From positions 777,700-841,699 of the forward strand of contig JADJGA010000011.1 in NCBI GenBank assembly GCA_016708265.1: a stretch of DNA of 64,000 bases. Direction: 5' to 3'. Below, piece after piece: positions 59,650-64,000 of the stretch. Positions within the stretch are counted from its first letter, which is position 1. The number at the start of each line of letters is the position of its first letter. The notes beneath the pieces were generated by a model. It saw nothing but the letters and a program-made list of their open reading frames with translations, did not search any database and had not been told where the DNA came from. This stretch comes from Saprospiraceae bacterium. GTDB taxonomy: Bacteria > Bacteroidota > Bacteroidia > Chitinophagales > Saprospiraceae. The position numbers and the translations under genes are program-made.

Positions 59650-60413
59650 TTATTTAAAAAATTTAATTATCTCTTCTTTTATCCTTACTGATGCCATCCC
59701 ATCTCCATAAATTCCGGATTGATAATTGCCCATCACTTTCCTCAACTCAGAATTTAAGTCATCCAGATTTTCAAAAACAAGTTTATTCCAATCATTCTGA
59801 CTCAACATTATAAGGCCTGTGAAGTGTGACATAATAATAGGGTTTGATGAAAGAACTTTTCAGAAAGCCCTTTTCAATTGATATTTTTATCATATCATAC
59901 ATCACATCACCCACAGTAAAAATATTATCACGGATTCCTTCTTTATTTAGATTTATACGGGCAGTTTCAGAAGGTATAAAAAACATAGATGAGACATGGT
60001 CTGTTAAAACCCTGTTTATCTCTTCGGGCATTGCTTTATTGTAACTGCGCAATCCGGCTTCAATATGAAATACAGGAATATTTAGTTTTGAACCGGTGAG
60101 TGCCCCGGCAAGTGTAGAATTGGTATCTCCATAAACAAGAATTGCATCCGGATTCTCTTTTCAAATATGTCTTCTATCTCTATCATCATCATACCTGTCT
60201 GTTTCCCCATGAGAATAACCACCGGATTCAAGATTATAATCAGGAATTTTGATTTTCAGTTCATCAAAAAAATGCTGCTCATTTTATGATCATAATGCTG
60301 TCCTGTGTGAATAGTAATCAACTCAAACTCCTTACGAAGCTCAAGTTCAACAGGTGCATGCTTGATAAACTGGGGTCTCGCACCAATTACTGAAATGATC
60401 TTTTATTCTTCAC
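59650..60413 (-). pseudogene. wecB: WecB-like UDP-GlcNAc 2-epimerase with internal deletion
   Basis: From a GTG at 60413, ISVIGARPQFIKHAPVELEL, ITIHTGQHYDHKM, AILVYGDTNSTLAGAL, HIEAGLRSYNKAMPEEINRV and VTLHRPYNVE are in order. Immediately after, the C-terminus begins (DWNKLVFENLDDLNSELRKV, SGIYGDGMASVRI). About 110 residues carrying the second half of the UDP-binding domain are absent. So beyond indels it has a real in-gene deletion. It is adjacent to the UDP-sugar 6-dehydrogenase gene. Confidence 0.82.
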
Positions 60414-60490
60414 TATTTTATAAAAGCACAAATTAATCAAAATATTGCTTTTGCATTATTAAAACGGAATAATGGTGAAATATTATATTT

Positions 60491-60533
60491 GGTTTATAAG
60501 GTTTATAAAGTTTATAAAGTGTATAAAGTTTAT
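60491..60533. repeat. Tandem GTTTATAAAG repeats
   Basis: Four adjacent units of about 10 bp (GGTTTATAAG, GTTTATAAAG, TTTATAAAG, TGTATAAAG) lie in the gap between the wecB copy and the divergent flippase gene, possibly affecting its promoter spacing. Confidence 0.75.
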
Positions 60534-60654
60534 TCTGGTTTTTATTAAATGCTAAAATTTTCATTAAGATTACTGTAATGATACTAACAACGGTCGTGAC
60601 TGTATATCGAGATTTACAGGATTATTAATGACTGCTTTATTATTAATAATGCAA

Positions 60655-60690
60655 TTTGAGAAAATTCAATCAATATTTTTGCTAAGTTTG
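60655..60690 (+). promoter_or_regulatory. Candidate promoter of the plus-strand flippase gene
   Basis: TAAGTTTG (60683-60690) fits TAnnTTTG; TTTG at 60655-60658 is 24 bp upstream, a little long. It is 23 bp before the ATG at 60713. Confidence 0.4.
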
Positions 60691-60712
60691 TTTTTTGATT
60701 TAAAAGCAAATA

Positions 60713-62136
60713 ATGAGTTTAAAGAAATTTGCCAAAGACACGGCTATTTATGGAGTTGCAACTATTCTTCCGCGGATAATTTCAGTATTATTACTGGGGT
60801 TGTTCACATATGAAATGAGAAATTCACAGTTTTCAGATGCTACTGACTTCTGGATCTTTGCTTCTTTTTTCAATGTACTGCTGACTTATGGAATGGAGAC
60901 ATCATTCTTCAGGTATTTTACTAAATTAAATAAAGATAGTAAAATTATAAGTACTTCATTTACAGCTATATTAATATCCAGTATGTTGTTTTTGATAATT
61001 ATGCTTGTTTTCAGAAACCCGATATCTGATTTTCTTGAAATCAAATCTCTATACTTTTCAATTTTGATTTTCGTGACTGTACTTGATACTATTGCGGTGA
61101 TTCCTTTTTGCTTATCTGAGAGTCACAAACAGGCCTGTGAGGTTCGCTTTTATTAAAATTTTAAATATTTTCATTTATCTGCTTTGTATAATTTTCTTTT
61201 TTAAGGGGTTAAATTATTTTTTTACCTATGACCCCAATAGTCATTCATTGTGGAGTTCATTTTTAAATCCAGAAAACAAGGCAATTTATATATTTATTGC
61301 TACTCTTCTGGCAAGTCTGATCACAATCATGTTTTTTATTCCATTGTTTTCAAAGATTAAACTGGCGATTGATAAAAGCTTCTTTTTGACATGCTGAAAT
61401 ACGGATATCCTATCATGATATGAGGGATAGCTTATGTGATAAATGAAAACCTTGATAAATTCCTGCTTAAAAGGATGTTGTCGGAGAAATTATGGGATCG
61501 TATGCTGCAACATATAAGATCGGAACCTTCATGGCTTTATATATCACTGCATTCCGTCTGGGTGCTGAACCTTTTTCAGTCAAAGTGCACAAAAAAGATG
61601 CAAGAGAAAAATATGCCATCGAATTTTTATTTATGGTTTACAATTATGAGCTCAGTTTTCTTTGTTGAGGTAATGGCATATATGGATATAATATCAGGTA
61701 TATTTATCAGACGTGAAGAGTATTTTACAACCATTGCAATAGTTCCGGTTATTCTTGCTGCTGATCTTATGTGAATTTATCATAATCTTTCAGTTTGGTA
61801 CAAAGTCACTGACAGAACAAAATTCGGAATGTATATTTCTATTTTTGGTGCTGTAACCACAATTGTTCTTAATCTGGTTTTCATACCGACTATTGGATTT
61901 ATATGGCTGCTGCGTGGGCAACATTTGCTGCTTATGGCAGTATGCTGTTATTTCTTATCTATATGGGATGAAGTATTACCCGGTACCTTATAAGACTGGA
62001 AGAATTGTGTTTTATGTCGTCAACTCAACTGCTACTGCATTCCGGGATTTTTACTTTTTTTATGATAATTTTCTGATGAAGAATGCAATTCTTTTTAGCC
62101 TGCATGATTATGGTTTATATGAAAGAAAAAACCTGA
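60713..62136 (+). pseudogene. Polysaccharide flippase (Wzx/MATE-like; multiple breaks)
   Basis: Frames 60713-61156, 61137-61397, 61436-61774 and 61863-62136 read as one flippase of about 475 residues. MSLKKFAKDTAIYGVATILP is the usual start; TYGMETSFFRYFTKL, YGYPIMI then GIAYVINENLDKFLLKRML, and YHNLSVWYKVTDRTKFGMYI then GAVTTIVLNLVFIPTIGF follow. There are two in-frame TGA codons as well as indels. The likely end is LACMIMVYMKEKT and stop at 62136. Encoded divergently from the locus; second flippase besides 49491-50758. Confidence 0.8.
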
Positions 62137-62239
62137 ATAATATTCTGCAAGAAACAGGTATTAATTTCAATAAAATCAAAGGCATTCTGGTAGATATGAA
62201 AGTCTTAAAACACACAAATAAATTTTCAATGACTTTATT

Positions 62240-63175
62240 TTCCTGAACTGCAGCATCTCTCTTAAAGTACACCGGTATTGTAGAAGAGACGTTAACAAGG
62301 ATTTCCTTACATTTTTTCCCCGGGATCCATCTTATATTTCTCTTATTCCTTGTTGTCAATCGCATTTTTACCTGGTCACCAAATCCTCTTTTATATCCTT
62401 AATAATTTCGCAATTTGAAGACATAACCATCTTTACCGAACAATGAATTTACTATTACTTTTCCGTTAATATCCCTCAATTTGGCTTCCTCCGATAAAAC
62501 AAGTTTTGATTGAATATAATCCTATTAATCTAAGTGTTGCACAATTTTCTCTTTTTATCTCAGAGCTTATAGGTTCGCGTCAGGAAATCTCGGCATTTCT
62601 TCAACTTCTTCCAGTACTTCTTCTTTTGAGATGTCTAAATTGGCAGGATTTTTAGCCTGATCTGAGCTTTCAGTCTTTCTGTCATTTTACCCAAATTCGA
62701 CAGGGACATTCAATGAGACATTCACATTTTTTCCTCCCTGTTTTCCAGGTATCCATTTAACCGGCATACTATTCATGGTTTCCACTACCCTGACTACTTC
62801 CTGTTACAACCAAAACCGATATCTTCGATCAAAACCGGACTTACTATATTTCCATCTTTATTGATAACAAACCTCTATAAATCACTTTTCCTTCTATCAG
62901 ATTATTTTTTGCATCCTCAGGATACTTAAGTCTTTTTCATTAATATATTGCATCATTTTTTTGTAAGCACAAAATAAGCCTTATCAATTTTAGAATCAGT
63001 ATCTTCGCAACCAAGAAACGGGGCATTTCCTGGCATATCTGTAAAGCATCCTCTTTAATTGAATCAGGCACCTCTATCTTCCCTGATTATTCTGGCACTG
63101 AATGTCGACAGGAATTAAGAAGTTTAATAGTGTGAAAATAAAATTAAAATAAATAAAAGTGCAGAATAACTTCAT
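62240..63175 (-). pseudogene. Protein with two TonB C-terminal domains (frameshifted)
   Basis: From ATG 63175 a signal-like start (MKLFCTFIYFNFIFTLLNFL) leads to the motif CQEMPRFLGCE, then KYPEDAKNNLIEGKVIYR, NKDGNIVSPVLIEDIGFGC and ETMNSMPVKWIPGKQGGKNV. A second copy follows: EEVEEMPRFPDANL, SEEAKLRDINGKVIVNSLFG and IRWIPGKKCKEILVNVSSTI. These are TonB/energy-transducer C-terminal domains of the Bacteroidota type. At least six indels make it unreadable in one frame. The 3' end is uncertain and may overlap the opposite flippase gene. Confidence 0.6.
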
Positions 63176-63554
63176 ATTCGAATTTTAATTAAAATAATAA
63201 TAAAGTATCTAACGAATTTTAAATAAAATATTTAATAAATTAGTCCAATATGGCCGATCATTCAAAATAATGGCTGATATCAATGGTGTTATTAATATCA
63301 ACGGCTACTAAATTTTTTACTGCCTTTCCTGTTTCAATGCAACGTGATGCTTTGGATTTAAAATCTATGGTTAAGAATCAAAGCTGACAAATCAAAAAAA
63401 CCTTCAGATCAGTAGTACTAATATTTTTAAGTTGTTGTTCTTTCTCTGCTCATAGAGGCATACAGCCAAAAACTGCACGGAAGTTGAATAATAAGCCAAC
63501 TAAAAAAATACCCGTTTGAATACCAAATTAGAACTATCCTAAGTTAAAATATAA
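63176..63554. other. Gap without recognisable gene
   Basis: About 380 bp between the TonB-like gene and the last partial gene. I see scattered short open stretches but no family pattern and no clear terminator or promoter. Confidence 0.4.
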
Positions 63555-64000
63555 TTAATCACATTCTTTAAGCCCAAATATACCTTTCGGAACCTCTCTA
63601 CATACTGAATAGGTTATAGTAGCATTCAAAACAATAGTAAATTTGGCATTGAGTTGAGCATCAACGTTTTTGGGATTGAAAAGATCAGATAAATCTGTCT
63701 TGTAAGATCTCCCGTTAATTTTAAATAACATCCAAGTTTGTGTTTTTTCAGCTAATGGATCAACCGCCTTTTGAATAAATTTCTTAATCTTATCTATAGC
63801 TGCCCCATTTAAAAGTTGATTGATAGTTTTATTATTCACTATTGTTGGAACAGTTTCTGTAAAAGTTTCCAAAAGATTTTGATCAAAGAGAACTCCATCT
63901 GTTGACTCAATTTTTAAAGAACCATTGACATCAAGCAATTCTGCAGTGGTTTCTGGTTGCTTTTCAATTTTAGCCTGAACAGAATTGATTGTTACTTTTT
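63555..64000 (-). CDS. Hypothetical protein, partial (5' end outside the window)
   Basis: The frame is open up to the last base, so the start is outside. About 148 C-terminal residues are visible, mixing helical stretches (INQLLNGAAIDKIKKFIQKA) with a beta-rich end (DAQLNAKFTIVLNATITYSV then CREVPKGIFGLKECD). No motif I recognise. It could be a lipid- or porin-associated periplasmic protein but there is no evidence for that. Confidence 0.6.
   Translation of the reverse strand, partial: KVTINSVQAKIEKQPETTAELLDVNGSLKIESTDGVLFDQNLLETFTETVPTIVNNKTINQLLNGAAIDKIKKFIQKAVDPLAEKTQTWMLFKINGRSYKTDLSDLFNPKNVDAQLNAKFTIVLNATITYSVCREVPKGIFGLKECD

Noticed and set aside
60713..62136. In-frame TGA codons in the flippase read as a recoded genetic code (TGA = Trp)
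   Set aside because: Other genes in the window use TGA as a normal stop (for example wbpG at 40529-40531 and galE-neighbouring genes), and the flippase also has frame shifts. Sequence error is simpler.

Overview
The window is low-GC DNA from a Gram-negative member of the Bacteroidota. The evidence is two SusC/SusD outer-membrane pairs, TAnnTTTG-type promoters, Cys-ending lipoprotein signals, menD (menaquinone) and kdsB (Kdo, hence LPS). A secreted HYR/dockerin-like protein is reminiscent of environmental lineages such as Saprospiria, but I cannot name a genus.

Layout. (1) 1-8.7 kb: the 3' end of one susC with its susD and an accessory lipoprotein, a terminator, then a second complete susC/susD pair with its own promoter and terminator. 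(2) 8.8-22.6 kb: intact housekeeping and envelope genes. These are a secreted HYR/dockerin-like protein, an SPFH protein with an Arc-type partner, ychF, a LysM protein, kdsB, a BtuG-like beta-propeller lipoprotein preceded by a structured RNA that looks like a cobalamin riboswitch, a secreted phosphoesterase, a C69 dipeptidase, an EGF-like lipoprotein, a GNAT enzyme and menD. (3) 22.6-60.4 kb: a very long O-antigen/capsule locus, essentially all on the minus strand. It has two polymerase/ligase genes and a flippase, with a second flippase divergent at 60.7 kb. Recognisable sugar modules are UDP-L-FucNAc (fnlA, fnlB, fnlC and a WbuB-like transferase), WbpG-HisH-HisF (amidino-sugar), RfbF-RfbG plus an SDR (CDP-6-deoxyhexose), two WlbA/WbpB-like UDP-GlcNAcA 3-dehydrogenases, a UDP-sugar 6-dehydrogenase, galE, and LegC/PglE-like aminotransferase with PglD-like acetyltransferase. 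Glycosyltransferases, acyl- and acetyltransferases, a polysaccharide deacetylase, a PIG-L deacetylase, a beta-helix lipoprotein and a YadA-head-like beta-roll protein are also there. Four-helix-bundle and GxxExxY genes with short repeats interrupt the locus. (4) 60.4-64 kb: the plus-strand flippase, a broken protein with two TonB C-terminal domains, and a partial unknown gene.

The first ~26.7 kb has no broken gene, whereas nearly every gene from 26.7 to 63.2 kb is split over two or more frames by single-base indels while its family motifs stay conserved. That pattern fits sequencing or assembly error better than ordinary decay, although a few genes (two wecB copies, short gene stubs) carry real deletions. 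For split genes I give the full reconstructed span. Types marked 'pseudogene' mean 'broken in this sequence'; many may be intact in the organism. All functions come from motif recognition by eye; no database search was run.
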